NCBI RefSeq assembly: GCF_024763615.1
Contig: NC_077224.1
Coordinates: forward strand, 2,666,001 to 2,730,000
Reading direction: 5' to 3'
DNA length: 64,000 nt
Origin: Phlebotomus papatasi
Taxonomy: Eukaryota; Arthropoda; Insecta; Diptera; Psychodidae
The first letter of the stretch is position 1, and the number at the start of each line of letters is the position of its first letter. Position numbers and translations under genes: made by a program. The notes under the pieces were generated by a model. The model saw only the letters and a program-made list of their open reading frames with translations, was not told the DNA's origin and ran no database searches. Below are positions 1 to 12,239 of this stretch, in pieces.

Positions 1-732
1 TCCCTATTCCTTTAAAAATAGGTCAAAAATGCGGTTTTTCCAATTTTGCAAAAAATTGGCTCAAGCTTTTTCAATGATTTTTGGATATGTTTTAGAGCTG
101 GTCCTGGTGAACATTTCGTCCAAACATACCTATGGCCGGAAAATTCGCCATTTTGAATTATTGAAGGTCAAAGTTCAACCACTTTGGAAGGCTCATTTTT
201 CAACCGATTTGGCTAGATTTGGATTTTTTGGAAAGGTACTGCAATTTAGAACCCGGCTGCATCGGTCTTCATCGGTAATGAATCGGTTAAGTACCGATTT
301 TTTGATTTTCAAATGCTTTTGTGATTTATGCATGAATTTGAGCTCTAGTGGATCAGTGATACCAAAAGATTATTCAAAAAAAAACTATTTCACGGTGAGC
401 TCTATCTCATGAGTTCGAGCATTCCGCAAAGCTGGGACGCTTTGCCATCTCTTATTTTTTCTATAGATAGCTTCCATAGACCATCTTCAGTGTCGTAAGT
501 TTCTTAGAATTCGAACAAGGAATTTAGATTTAGAATATTGATATTTTTAGCCCTATTTTTGAAATATTTTCCTTGCAGAAGATAGCAATTATTACCTACT
601 TATTTTCCAAAATTGATGCACTGATGAATATTTTTAAAATTATTTGGATTTTTTGAATACGAATCCGCTATCTATTTTAGAATTTCACAAAAGTTCTCTG
701 GTCCAGAAATCCTTTTATTAAAAATGGCCACT
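1..732. other. AT-rich flank, no gene; tRNA-like B-box remnant
   Basis: No coding feature recognised. A short stretch around 395-415 (GAGTTCGAGCATT) resembles a pol III B box and the SINE-like copies at 28.6 and 63.1 kb, but no A box was seen. The first 300 bases read like part of an old interspersed repeat (GGTCAAAGTTCAAC motif), not identified. Confidence 0.3.
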
Positions 733-1288
733 TGGGGTAAAAAGTAACAAAAGGTATAGAGCAAAAAGTAACAAAGACCGAATCAATTTCTGATGTCTCA
801 CGGTGAAAAGAAACGTCATTATCATGTCTCGCAGCTTTTTGTTTGAATTGGTCAAACGATTTGCAGTCTTTTGTGTGTTTTTTTTTTTCTAAAATACCTT
901 GAAAAGCGCTTTTCTCGTTTTCTCACTTTTCTCGCAGAAAAAAACGGTGTTTTACAAAGGTGTAGATGAATAATTTTTCTATGAAAATATGTCCTCTAAG
1001 TATTTTTTCAAATTTACGGAAGCCTGTAATGAAGCGAATCAAAATGTGATAATATCCCATATCTGGTACTATTTGCCCCAGCATTTTTGAGAATAGTCAC
1101 AAAATTACCTTTTAGAAATTGGCTCGATAAACGCATTTCCTTACAAAATAGAGGAACATTACTTTCACAAAGTTGTAGAGCGGTAAATTTTCTATAAAAC
1201 TGCGCTAATTAGAAATTTTTGAAGCACTCGAGTAGCTTGTAAAAAAATAAAATATCCATTTTGTGACTTTTTGCCCCAGTCTCCCCTA
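733..1288. mobile_element. TIR element with CTGGGGCAAAAAGT ends
   Basis: The left end CTTGGGGTAAAAAGTAACA and the reverse complement of the right end, CTGGGGCAAAAAGTCACA, match over about 20 bp. The right end continues GTCTCCCCTA, giving the TAGGGGAGACTGGGGC terminus shared in style with other TA-flanked elements of the window. The left terminus lacks its outermost bases. Internal sequence shows no transposase. Confidence 0.5.
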
Positions 1289-1303
1289 CTGACTCTACTT
1301 TAC

Positions 1304-2100
1304 TTCATAAATTTCCCCCACCTTATTCGAAAATTTAATACGAAAATTCGAAATTGAATTTGAATTCTTCGAACATCAACGACTTATTCTTTCCGTACAG
1401 AAGTAGATCTTGAAAAATTCGAAAATCTATTTGAAGATCCAAAAAAGAGACTTTCTTACTTCTTAATACTTTCGCAAGGTGGAGGAAGTTACATCCTGTT
1501 CGAATTTCGAAGTGCTCAAGTGTCAAAATGTAACGGTCTTCATATTGGTTGGGAGGAAAAAAACTGAACAACGACGTTTACTGTTCTCGCCCCAGTATTT
1601 AATCACACCATAATCACTGAGTACCCATACCCATGCTTTTAGTGTGATATTTGATAAATTTTCCCCATCTTGTTCGAAAATTTAGTATGAAAATTTGAAA
1701 TTGAATTTAAATTCTTCGAACTTCAACGACCTTTTGTGCAAATAGAGTTCCATTTACATTTTATCCAAGACACTATTGGAGAATCAAAATCTACATCTGT
1801 TTGGGCCATTTGGACTCACTTGCTTCTCTTTCAGCCGAGACACATTTAGGAAGTTAGTAAGAGACAACAGAGAAACTTTACCTTAGAAACGAACCACTAC
1901 GGTAGATTTTCCTGGGCCTTCCGGTCTGTGTCGAAAATGGGGGTGCATTTCGAAATACTCATACTTAATTTGGGGTTTTCGGGTATTCGGGATTTCGGAA
2001 TTTTGGCTTTCAGGATTTTGGCGTTCGGGATTTCGGCTTTAGGGATTTTTACTTTACCTTTTATCCAAGACACTATTGGAGAATCAAACTTCAGCTGTAA
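1304..2100. repeat. Locally duplicated blocks
   Basis: A block of about 80 bp at 1304-1382 (ATTCGAAAATTTAATACGAA) recurs at about 1655-1732. A second block with CCAAGACACTATTGGAGAAT recurs at about 1766-1790 and 2063-2090. Between them, 1975-2050 is a simple iteration of TTCGGGATTTCGGC-like units. No gene recognised. Confidence 0.55.
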
Positions 2101-2503
2101 ATTACGCTCTGTAAATTAAATTTTAACATCCAATAATTGAATTTTTATTTCACTTCATTGATGTATCACTTAGTAAAAATACGAAAAATATACTCAAAAA
2201 TCTCTTGAAATATTTCACGTGAAAATGCAAACAGTTTCTTAATAAATATCAACAAATTAGGCAGCACGTGATGATCCACTTAAGATTGGAATACATTTTG
2301 TATGTTTCATATTCAACGAGCATAAGCGAGAATGTTGTAAGTGAAAGTGCATGAAAAGTGCGTCAGACGAAAGGAAGAGTTAACCCAGAGAGACTTTGCA
2401 TATCGCCAGAAGAAATGCGATATCTTCAAGAATTCCGATGAATGGAAAGAATTTGAGGCAGATTATTAGTGAGTTGCTGGAAATCTCAGAACTTCCCGTC
2501 ATC

Positions 2504-2552
2504 AACATTGTAACAATATGGATAAACATTGTAACAATATGGATAAACATTG
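2504..2552 (+). repeat. 21-bp tandem repeat, about 2.3 copies
   Basis: AACATTGTAACAATATGGAT followed by A repeats in tandem. It lies just upstream of the single-copy island starting near 2.6 kb. Confidence 0.8.
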
Positions 2553-2599
2553 TAAGAGGGAATGTGATTAATTTTTTTTCACACTAATTAGACAAGTTA

Positions 2600-3600
2600 A
2601 AATTCCAGTGGAAAATATGATCAAGTGCGGGAGAAGGTGACGATAAGGAATCTCCCTCCAATGAGCGATAAATTGTCCATTTTATCGCTCAATTGAGGTG
2701 ATGGGATTCTTTTTTTCTCATACGATCTTATGTCCTCTAATTGCTCTCCCCGGTGATATTCCACATTGTTAGGAGCAGAGTCTGGGACTGAGGCAGGCGA
2801 ACAATCTAGTTATGGGGAGGCACACAAGAATGACTCGTCGCCTTCATTGTAATTCTTGTCCATTTCGCCCAGGTTTTTGAGAGGCACTCCACCGAGAGGT
2901 CTCCTCCAAAGAGATCAGGCATTCCCGCGTGTCCTCTGCGTCTCGTCGGTTCTTCAAGCCAAGTCTCGGCCTGAAATTGGCTTCTCGTCTGTGAATCTGT
3001 GCGCGCGATTCACTAAAAGAGAAGACGGTCTTACCCTCTTCGGCCCCCAGTATTATAAAAGCGTGAACAGGTTTTTCGGAAAACACATTCCATTCCACAG
3101 CACCGCATAATCACAAAGCCTCACCGACAATTCCAAATGAAATTTCGCAATACGCCAATTTTTTTCTTTTGTACCCACTGTTAACCACGTCTCATGCTCC
3201 TCACATCCCGGTCCATCCCTCATCCGGAAAGAGATCGCCAACTCTCAGACGACTCAGCCAAAATCACTTCTGAACCGCTCGCAATTGAACCCGATTTTCG
3301 CTCAAAGGATCAGAAGATTCGGACAGAAGCTGACTGAGCTTGCTCGGGACCAAGGTGACAATTTCCACCTCTGGACTGGGCAATTTAACACCAAAAATAA
3401 CCAGTGTCTTGTAATTGAAAATTTTCGCACTATCGCACGAGAGTGTTGAGAGTCCGAGGGAAAGAGACACTCCTGACAGCGTAATTGCATGCAGAACCTG
3501 AACATTGTGTTTAATGTTGAGCACAATGTCGGTATTTAAAATAATAATAATTAAATTGAATGACGAGAGACAACAAAGTCGCAATTTACAGGAAATTAAT
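2600..3600. other. Single-copy, less AT-rich island; no gene recognised
   Basis: Base composition is clearly richer in G+C than the surroundings. Overlapping open frames run on both strands (2844-3110 and 3264-3584), but neither matches a family I know. It holds the TATA/initiator-like pair at 3054-3090 and may be a regulatory island or a non-coding transcription unit downstream of CycD. Confidence 0.3.
3054..3090 (+). promoter_or_regulatory. Candidate TATA + initiator promoter
   Basis: TATAAAAG at 3054-3061 is followed by CATTC at 3086-3090, fitting the core of the insect initiator (TCAKTY). The initiator A is 33 bases downstream of the first T, within a base or two of usual spacing. The first downstream ATG (about 3137) opens only a 15-codon frame, so any transcript may be non-coding. 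Confidence 0.3.
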
Positions 3601-4064
3601 CAATATGTCAAGAGGAGCAATCAAAAGCAGATTTAAAGGATGTAAAATGTTGTAATGCTCTGTAAATAGAAAACGTCAATTAACGATAAAATAGAAACAA
3701 TAATTTTCAAATTACACAGGGGAACAGTGCCAAATTTCGGACAGCTTGCAAAGTCGGACATTTGTTTTGGTTCTCAAATTTACATGAATTGTTAGTTTTT
3801 TTATTCTAGAGGATGGTCTTTGTCGAAAAAAAGATCGTCGCCTTTACGAGCAATAAGAGTTCCGGAAGGGAAAGGAACTTTGAAAAATTTTGTGTCCGAT
3901 ATTACACGCAAACCAACATCTATACTTTAATTCAATTTTAAAAATGTGTGAAGAAATATTTTAGGAAAAAAAGACACTAAACTGTGCAAGTTAATGGAAT
4001 TTTAGACTGTCATAGGCTAGGCTATGAAGTTTCCAAAATGGTGAGTAGGTGCACTGTGGTTATA

Positions 4065-4127
4065 ATAGAACCGGAGATATGAGGGTCAAAGTTCACGAAA
4101 TTCAAAAAATCATATCTCCGGTTCTAT
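4065..4127. repeat. Perfect 18-bp inverted repeat
   Basis: ATAGAACCGGAGATATGA at 4065-4082 and its exact reverse complement at 4110-4127, separated by 27 bases. It sits in an unclassified, repeat-like stretch (3600-4470) where no gene is seen. Confidence 0.75.
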
Positions 4128-4472
4128 TTGACCGATTTAGATGAGTGAGGGCTTAAACGAAAGATCTCATCAAATGCTACAACCTTCTGGAACATTTGAA
4201 CTTCGTGGGACTAACATCAGGGGCGCCGCAGTCGAAAAACCAATTTCAATATCACATAACCTCTATTATCTCGACTGCCGCTGAACCGATTTTGATGATT
4301 ACTTCGACATAATTGTAAAAAACATTTGTGTCTACATTTCGTCCATACATCATTTTTCGATCAGTATTGTCAGAAAAATTACTTAAATTTTTGGACTATT
4401 TTTGTCCTTATCGCTCGTTGAGGTAAAAAATACATCGAATCAGAATCTTTTGGATTTTCCAAAGTCAGATGT

Positions 4473-5404
4473 AGGGGAAAGTGCCCATGCTTGATACTAT
4501 AAAATGATGTCCAAAGTTTGTGATTTTTTTTGGATTAACACACAACCCGAAGCGATTCTTCCACTATGACAAAAATGTCTCACTTATTAGGTTCATAAGT
4601 TTATAATCCCACCTCAAGTAGATCCTGGAAATCCTTAGATTTTCCTCAAGAAGAAAATGGAAATTCAATGGTGATTTTTATACAAGTTGAAAATTTCACC
4701 GGATACAAAAAATTGCACATCAATATTTAGGCGGTACTCTAATCTATCTGCATAAATCGTTTGTACGACTTGTCATTAGTTTTAAAATCACTTTTATGTA
4801 ATTTTTTAGGCAGTGTTTTTATGACATTAGGGCGCTAGCGAAAACCATTTTTTCCCTTTGAGTCCATGAAAGTGTCACTCTGCAACCTTAAAATTCAGGC
4901 AACAAGGTTGAAGGTTATATCAATTGTCGATAAAATTGGCGGATTGCAATATGTGTAATTATGAAAGAATCACATCTAATGATAGAGTTGCCACAATTAA
5001 ATTATCATTCATGGACCCTTCTTAAAATATAAGATGGACATAGGTAGAATTTATGAATATGTCACCACCCTCAAAAACAGTGTCCCCAAGTAAAAATATT
5101 TTTACATAAATATTAATACTGATGAACCCTCTATGTGCCTATGACAGTAGTTTTCTTGAACAGCGACATTAATTAAGAAAAAACTTATGAAATATCGTGT
5201 ATCGAAATTACAGTTTTGGACCTATTTTTGATTTTTGCTTCCTGAAACTAGGAAAAAAGAGCTGGGATCCTATCTTTTTTAGGAAATGTGAGTATTAGGA
5301 CCAGCTATTAAAATATATTACTATGAGTCACAATTATTGATTAACGTAGGAAAAAAAAAGTTATTATTAAGCTTGGATCGTATCAAGCATGGGCACTTTC
5401 CCCT
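4473..5404. mobile_element. TA-flanked TIR element, GGGGAAAGTGCCC ends
   Basis: The TIR GGGGAAAGTGCCCATGCTTG continues ATAC and is present at both ends in inverted orientation, with TA immediately outside on each side. A related sequence at about 7340-7510 has the same flanks joined at a single TA (CCAAAGTTAGATGTAAGAC), which is the pre-insertion state. No transposase frame; non-autonomous, 932 bp. Internal similarity to the element at 42509-43973. Confidence 0.8.
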
Positions 5405-5884
5405 AAGACGTTTCACTGATTTTGTTTATCGGTTAAATTTTTAAGTATTTAAGTAATTTTTAAGTGGTTAAGTAATTTCTAAGCACTTAATGAGCGCTTA
5501 TTTCTAAGAAAACCTTTAATTTTGTGTAGCTGAAGAGAAACTAAATAACTACTTATCAAATGTATGAACGTAAGACAAAATCAGTAATACTTTGCCTTAC
5601 CTGTGATGTTAAATGTTGTAGTTTTAGAAAGCTCAAAAAGTTATAGGGCAAGTGTGCCAAATTTCGGCATAGTTGCATACAAGCGCCAGAGTCTCAAGTT
5701 TGAAATGTAATAATATATATTACAAATGTACAGTAGAGTCCCGCTATAGACCATTGCTCTATAGTCCACAATTTATCAACCGTTGATTTCAAAACACTGA
5801 TTTTAAGTTAGGTTGTGTTTTTTAGTACGCGACATGCAATGTTGTCATAATTATTTTAACATTTTTGGCAAACTGTATCAAGTA

Positions 5885-6097
5885 GGGGGAAGTGGGGCAC
5901 CTTTGAAAGTGGGGCACCTTTGAAATTGAGATTTTTCTCCTATGTTTAAATGGAATTGAGCCATGACAAAAAGTAATTTAGCTTCTCAATTTTTTTGTGT
6001 AGCTAAATTATATTACGATAGGGCTCATTTTTATTTAAAAGTATGTGTAAAATCCCAATTTCAAAGGTGCCCCACTTTCAAAGGTTCCACTTCCCCC
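5885..6097. mobile_element. TA-flanked MITE, GGGGGAAGTGGGGC ends (copy 1)
   Basis: Ends GGGGGAAGTGGGGCACCTTT and AAAGGTTCCACTTCCCCC with TA on both sides. The motif GTGGGGCACCTTTGAAA is doubled at the left end. A second copy is at 60809-60983. 213 bp, non-coding. Confidence 0.85.
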
Positions 6098-6099
6098 TA

Positions 6100-6976
6100 G
6101 TTGTGATAATTGTGATCCATAACACTATGCAACACGATTTTTGGCACACGGATCTCATATGGTACGTTTGGTAGAGTCAGGTCCCCTGATCAAAAATATG
6201 TTCTTGGTTTTTCTCCTATATGTCACAATTTTCTTTAATTAATTTTTTTGTATTGCTGTTTTGTCTCATATTATCAATTATTCCTCCGGTTCCAGTGTAC
6301 AGAACTTAATAAAAGGGGCATCCATTGGAAAGGTAAGAAGTTGTGCTTCAACTTGACAATTATGTGATATTTTTTCAAAACATTCTTGTGGGCGGAAAAA
6401 CAAAATCAAACTAAAATTTCTCAAAAATGGCCTAAGAAAGCAACTTTTGAAAAATCATATAAACTAAACTAAACTAAATATTAATGTACTCTCTTCAGCA
6501 CACGATAGATTCCACATTTGACTACATTTTTGCCATAGAAGACATCCTGCTCCGATACCTCTAAATGCCTTATTTTTTTTGATTTTTGTTAGAAAATTTT
6601 CCAAAAGAAATGCTCCTTTTTTTGATAAGATTGTTACCATATGGGGGAAGGAGAGGTGGGACGTCTTTGGAATGTATGGATGAAATGTCTAAAACATATT
6701 CAAAACTGAAAAGCATAGATGGTTTAGTTCTTCAGATATTCCTAAAAGAGTGGTTTCTGGAGGGGATGAAATTGAAGCTGGCCGGAATTTGGTGCACTTA
6801 CCTTATTTGGTTCCAATTGAAAATCACATTTTCTTGTAATATTTAGCCCTAGTTTTATCTAAATTCTTGCACTTTTTTTTGTTAATTTTCTTCATGTTGG
6901 CTAGAGCTTTTAATACGTTCAAGCTCTAACATCACTATTTAAAATATTTAACTAGATATGGATAATACTATAATAC
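6100..6976. other. AT-rich stretch, no gene seen
   Basis: One frame at 6586-6846 (86 codons, no ATG at its true start) has no recognisable similarity. Nothing else of note. Confidence 0.4.
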
Positions 6977-7789
6977 CGGCTTCAGACTGGAGGTTTAGCC
7001 CAGTTCCCGAAGGTCTCAAAAGGGATTATTTGCCCTTAATCCTTTAAGGACGATTGGAACACCGGTGTCCCATAAAGAAAATAATTTTTCCTGACTACCT
7101 AAAGTTATTTCTTCCTTATATTAGTACGCAATCGTAAAGTAAGGTTTGAAGGAATCTAGGATATTTTTTGCAAGTCTCTAGCTATTTGCTATGTAGTAAA
7201 TATTTAAGCTCAAAAATGGCGAATTTTTAAATTCTCAAATTCACAATTGATTTTATTTATTTTTTATACTTCTAATTTTAAGCAAAACCCTTTTGGCAAT
7301 AAAAAACGACAATACTCATACGTAATGATTTTCATTAAAGCGAAAAATATTATTTATTGGTATTGTCAGAAAAATTACTTAAATTGTTGGGCTATTTTCG
7401 TCCCTATCGTTCATAGAGGCAAAAATACACCGAATCAGACTCTGTTGGACTTTCCAAAGTTAGATGTAAGACTTATCATTGATTATGTTTCTCAGTTTAA
7501 TTTTTATTGTTGATTTTCGGTCCGTAAAAAGTGTCTCTTCATTAAAGGGTTAAGGATGAGAAGGTCAAAAATTGAGGGTCGGAAAAAATCATTTTTTATA
7601 AATTTTTAGAGCATAATACAACTTTAGAAGGTCGTAGGAAAAGTTTCATTTTTGGGTGACTGGTGACCCAATTGTCCTTAAAGGGTTTATATCCAATTCT
7701 AAACAACAATTTCCTAAAAAATCGTGCCTTGTAAGGAATTAGAGGAATTAAGCCAGATGGATAAGCCTTAGGTCTGAAGCCTGTATAAT
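6977..7789. mobile_element. TIR element with GGCTTCAGAC ends (long copy)
   Basis: CGGCTTCAGACTGGAGGTTT at the left and GCCTTAGGTCTGAAGCC at the right are inverted partners, with TA outside each. A short relative is at 39098-39223. The interior includes a paralogue of the 4360-4470/5405-5440 repeat carrying the unoccupied TA site of the 4473 element. Confidence 0.5.
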
Positions 7790-7849
7790 GCTCCAAATCC
7801 TAATTTCAATCGTTTGATACACGTGTCCCTGCTTGAAAATACCTGAGAT

Positions 7850-8431
7850 GAGTTGAGTTACCGCACTGGAATTTTCCTCATTGGTGCATTTTGGTGCTCC
7901 GAATTCATGGACATAAGATTCACTTTTTCTCCTGCACCAAAATCTCCGCACTCTCCTGCATCTCCAGGCTGCGGGGGGTGGGCTGAGGGGGGAGACGAAA
8001 ATGTGGCGCAGAGTGAATGAGGCGAGTCATGAATTTTTCGCGAAATATTTCTCACGGCTCAAGTTTGGTAAAGACCTGTGTGCGCGGACGTTTAACTCCA
8101 GGCCAAGAATGCAGACATGGTCAGTGCACGAGGACTATAATAAAATGCAGTTGGAGATTGGACGGGGGAGGGTGGGAAGTGGGGTGTGCGAAAAGGTGGC
8201 ACGAGGGCGGCGGAATAATGAAAAATCATCTCGTTTGGCGAATAAACCATTGAGGTCTTGTGCCTTTTTGCTCCTCGTCCATTTGGGCCTCTCTCTCAGT
8301 ACTGCCTGCGCGTTTCTTCTGGCCACGGAGAGATTGAGGATAGGAAGAAGATGTCGAAGAGACGGAGAAACAATACCAAAAGACGACTAAAACTTTCATT
8401 GTAGAAGAGGGAATGAAAATTGCATTGTATT
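7850..8431. other. Single-copy G/C-richer island; no gene recognised
   Basis: Contains a 129-codon plus-strand frame (8001-8390) and overlapping minus frames. The predicted peptide is Arg/Cys/Ser-rich without domain signature and is probably chance in G-rich DNA. A candidate regulatory island 3' of CycD. Confidence 0.25.
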
Positions 8432-8439
8432 GTTGGGGA

Positions 8440-9507
8440 CAGGGTTGTGCCTTTACATAGTAAAAAATATTTTTTACATTTTACATGTAAAAAATATGTA
8501 AAAATGTAAAAAAAAATATGTAAAAATGTGAAAAATACGTTAAATGTAAAAAAGAAAAATTAAGCATTTTTGAATCTTTTAAACATTTCCTGTAAGCAAT
8601 TTCAATATTGATATTGCTTTCGAGGAATATCAATAACACATTCCTGGGAAAGCCATGTACAAAATTTAGCACAGTTTATGCTCAAAATGATTTCACTTGT
8701 ATGTAATACACTAATAGCTTCAACACGAAAATGTTAAAATTGCAAGTAAAGAACGCACAGTTTCAGCACAAAACGGTTAAAATTGAATATAAAATCCGCA
8801 CAGCTTTCAAATGAAACGTTTAGCAATTTAGATCGTTTTTACTCGGATTCTGTGCAGCTTTCATTAAAAATAGATGTAATATCATAATTTCTGTGTGAAT
8901 TTTTGTTTAATACGTTAGTATCATAAAGCGCAATGGTTTTTTTTAGAATATTATCACAGAAATATTCATTACCACAGAATCAGTGTTAGCAAGGAGACAC
9001 TGATTCTCTTCATGAACATTGTTTTCTGGAATGTGATATCTTGGACAAGGTATATAGCAAAATCCCCGAAAAAAATTATCGTTATGAAAAGAGTAGGAAA
9101 TAAATCTTAATTTTAATGTTTTTTCACAATATTGTTGATTAGCAGAAACCACAGAACAATTGGAAAACTCCCTGAGCATGTAGATATAGAAGTTCAAAAA
9201 TTATTAATCGTTTAGATGGTTACTATTATATTGGTTCAATCGGGTAGTAGAAAATTTGAATTGGGATTGTCAGTAAATTTCATTATGAATTTTAGACAAC
9301 AAGCTTTACAACAAAAACCCGGAAAATATTTTACTGATTACAGCGAAATCTTTGATTGAGTAAAAAAAAATTGAACTAGTTATTTGATGGGTATCATCAA
9401 TTTTACATTTTTTTACATTTTAACTTTACATGTTAAAAATGTAGCACACGTTAAAGGTTTTTTTTACTATGTAAAAATGATGTATGTAAAAAATTCGCCC
9501 AACTCTG
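8440..9507. mobile_element. hAT-like non-autonomous element (1068 bp)
   Basis: Ends CAGGGTTGTGC and (reverse complement of right end) CAGAGTTGGGC, with ACATAGTAAAAAA just inside both. Flanked by a perfect 8-bp duplication GTTGGGGA at 8432-8439 and 9508-9515, diagnostic of hAT. The interior holds a small hairpin (AGAATCAGTGT...ACACTGATTCT, 8977-9006) and cytosine-rich subterminal motifs (GCACAGTTTCAGCACAAAAC). No transposase. A partial second copy begins at 13421. Confidence 0.88.
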
Positions 9508-9515
9508 GTTGGGGA

Positions 9516-11450
9516 AGAGACTTGAAGAGAATGCCAGGGCTATTGGAACAATTCCTCAACATCAGCAGCCGGAATCATGAATCCCAAGGCGAGGGGCAAG
9601 AAAAGAAGGATTTTCAGGAATTACCCTTTTTATTATTATTTTTTGTTTTCACTATATACATCACCTCTGCATCTCCTATAGATATCCCTCAATATACAGG
9701 GAATTCTTGCAATTTATCAACAAAAAAAATACTTAACATTGTATTTTATTTTCTTCCTCATCGATTCCTCACCTTCTCTTTCCATAAATTAATATTTTGT
9801 TTCAGTACTATGTGTCATTTTTCTTTTTTTTTTAAATAATTTATTATTAAAAGAGTTGTTTGCTAGTTTTTTTCCACCTCTTCTCCAACATCGACTCTCA
9901 ATCTTATTTTTTTCATTTTATTAAAAATTAAAACATTGCAGTAAACGCTCTAAATTAGCGCGCTCTAATATGGCAGTTTAGGGTTTTAAATGGTTGTTGG
10001 TGTACACTCAGAAAAAAAATAGAATGAGAAAAAAATCCATTCGCAAAAAAGTAATAGAATTAATAAAAAATATTTAAAGAATATTTGTAGAATATATCAA
10101 TAGAAAAATATATAATGCATCATACTCAACTAAAAGCTTTTCTTTTTCCTCTTTTGAATGTTTTTTCTTCTTTTTACATAAATTCAGTTGATAGTTCTTT
10201 GTTTTTCTTTTATGATATATTAATTATATAAAATAGTTTTAATAAAATTTTTCTTTTGCATTTCTTTTTAAATACCGAAAAAAATATATAAAAATTCGCA
10301 TTGGTTTTCTTTCATTGTTTTCTTGTATAAATTATTGTGCCTGAAATGCAAGATAATTTGTAAAAACTTCACTTGACAGTGTTGACAGTTAACTTCGAAA
10401 ATTCATTTTTCATTTTTGAAGATCCATCTTTCGAAATTGCGCCTTGCTGCAGTTCGAGAATCACAAACTTCAAGATTAATTTCGGTATTTGCGAAAGATT
10501 CTATTTCGAAAAGCTAATTTCGAGTTCGAAAAAAGACATTGCTTAAACATCTGAAGATTGTTGTACAATTCTAGTTTTCATTTATTAAAACTGTTGTTTA
10601 GGAACTTGGAATATTGCTTTTCGAACTTAGCGGTGATATTCTTCATGCGGAGGCAGCCAAAAGCCCGAAAGCCAAAATTCGGAGTGTTCAAGATCATGAA
10701 AGGGAGGAAATTATTCGAGCTTTTTGGCTTTCGAGATATTGACCGGAACCCACTTTATGACCTTCCGAATATCCAAACGAAATCCAATAGTCCAAGTATC
10801 TGATCACAAAAATGATATTTACCATCTTTTCCTTCCGAGAATTTAACGTACTTCTCCGTCTCTGAATTTCGAAATCAGTAATCTGACTTTCGTAATCTGA
10901 CTTTTCGATTATTCAAGCAAGACTATCGAAATCACCGAAATGTTCATTACCGACCTTTTCTTCTAAAAATCTTTTTGTGTATTCCTTGTCATTAGAGAAT
11001 GTTCTTCCTCATTTAAACTTTTCGAAATTCCGTTTTTAAATCACTCATTTTCGATCTCCGTGATATCATATTTCCTTGATCTTTCGAATATTCAAGCGCA
11101 ATATACAGTTGAAATGCTATATATACGATTTTCCCTAGGAATATTTATTTTCGAACTTAGTGAAATCGTAACTTTTCAATTTTCGAATGTTCAGTCCCAA
11201 TACTAGAGTTCAAGTCCTGGAAAAAAAATCTTTAATGGGCTTCTCTCAAGTTTTCGAAATGAGAAAGTTCGAAAGAGTGGGACAGAATTTCGATTACATA
11301 AAATTTTCTTGATCTAAAAGATGTTTCGAAACCATTTTAAATCGAAATCTGAAACTAAATTTGTGATTCCTGCTTTAGAATTTTTCTTTTTCTAAAGCAG
11401 TTTTTTTCTTTTTAAATTTCTCAGACATTCCGAAAGTTTCTTTTCCGAAA
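9516..11450. other. T-rich then TTCGAA-rich DNA, no gene seen
   Basis: 9516-9680 is relatively single-copy. Beyond it poly-T/A stretches and repeated TTTCGAAA words dominate. Frames at 9384-9839 and 10558-10803 have no recognisable content. Confidence 0.4.
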
Positions 11451-11454
11451 ACTC

Positions 11455-12235
11455 CCTTTCAAATTCACTTAAGACAACCGTTTTTGTAAGAAACTGTTTT
11501 TCCTACAAAATTTATCCTCGGAATACTGAGGATAAATAGTTCAATTTTCGAAAACGTTTTAGTAGTAAACGAGTGTTTTTTTTTTCAAATTTTCGCAAAC
11601 ACTCCGCAAACTGTTTTTCAAACTTACTGAGGGCAACCAAAGATCCATTAAAGATTCTTATGAAAGAAATTTTGTAATCAAAAATTCGCAGACATTCCGA
11701 AAGCTTCTCTCAGAATACTGAGGATTAATACTTCAATTTTCGAAAACGATTTTGTAGTAACCGAGTGTTCTTTTCAAATTTTAGCAAACATTTCGTAAAT
11801 TGTTTTTTGAATTTAATGAGGGCCATCAAAGATTCTTATGAAAGACATTTTGTTATCAAAATTTTGAAGTCATTCCGAAAGCTTCTCTCAGAATACTGAA
11901 GATAACCATAGATCAATTTTCGAAAATGTTTTTGTAGTAAACGAGTGTTCTTTTCAAATTTTCGCAAACACTCCGCAAACTGTTTTTCAAACTTACTGAG
12001 GGCAACCAAAGATCCATTAAAGATTCTTATGAAAGAGATTTTGTTATCAAAATTTCGCAGACATTCCGAAAACTTCTCTCAGAATACTGAGGATAACCAT
12101 AGTTCCATTTTCGAAAATGTTTTTGTAGTAAACGATTGTTCTTTTCAAATTTTCGAAAACTGTTTTCGTAGGGGACAGTTTTGCTTTTCAAAATTTCGCA
12201 GATATTTCGAAAGAGGTTCTTTCGAAAACTGACTT
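11455..12235 (+). repeat. Tandem array, about 180-189-bp period, about 4 units
   Basis: The marker AACTGTTTTTCAAACTTACT (or variant) occurs at 11609, 11798, 11978 and 12158, spaced 189, 180 and 180 bp. Each unit also has CAGAATACTGAGGATAA and AAACGAGTGTTCTTTTCAAA. The 95-codon frame at 11945-12232 is a by-product of the repeat. Confidence 0.85.
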
Positions 12236-12239
12236 TCTT

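Noticed and set aside
3264..3584. 106-codon minus-strand frame downstream of CycD
   Set aside because: Looked briefly like a secreted or membrane exon, but no family match and no convincing splice context.
8001..8390. 129-codon plus-strand frame
   Set aside because: Arg/Ser/Cys-rich peptide without signature, overlapped by other frames on both strands in the same G-rich stretch.
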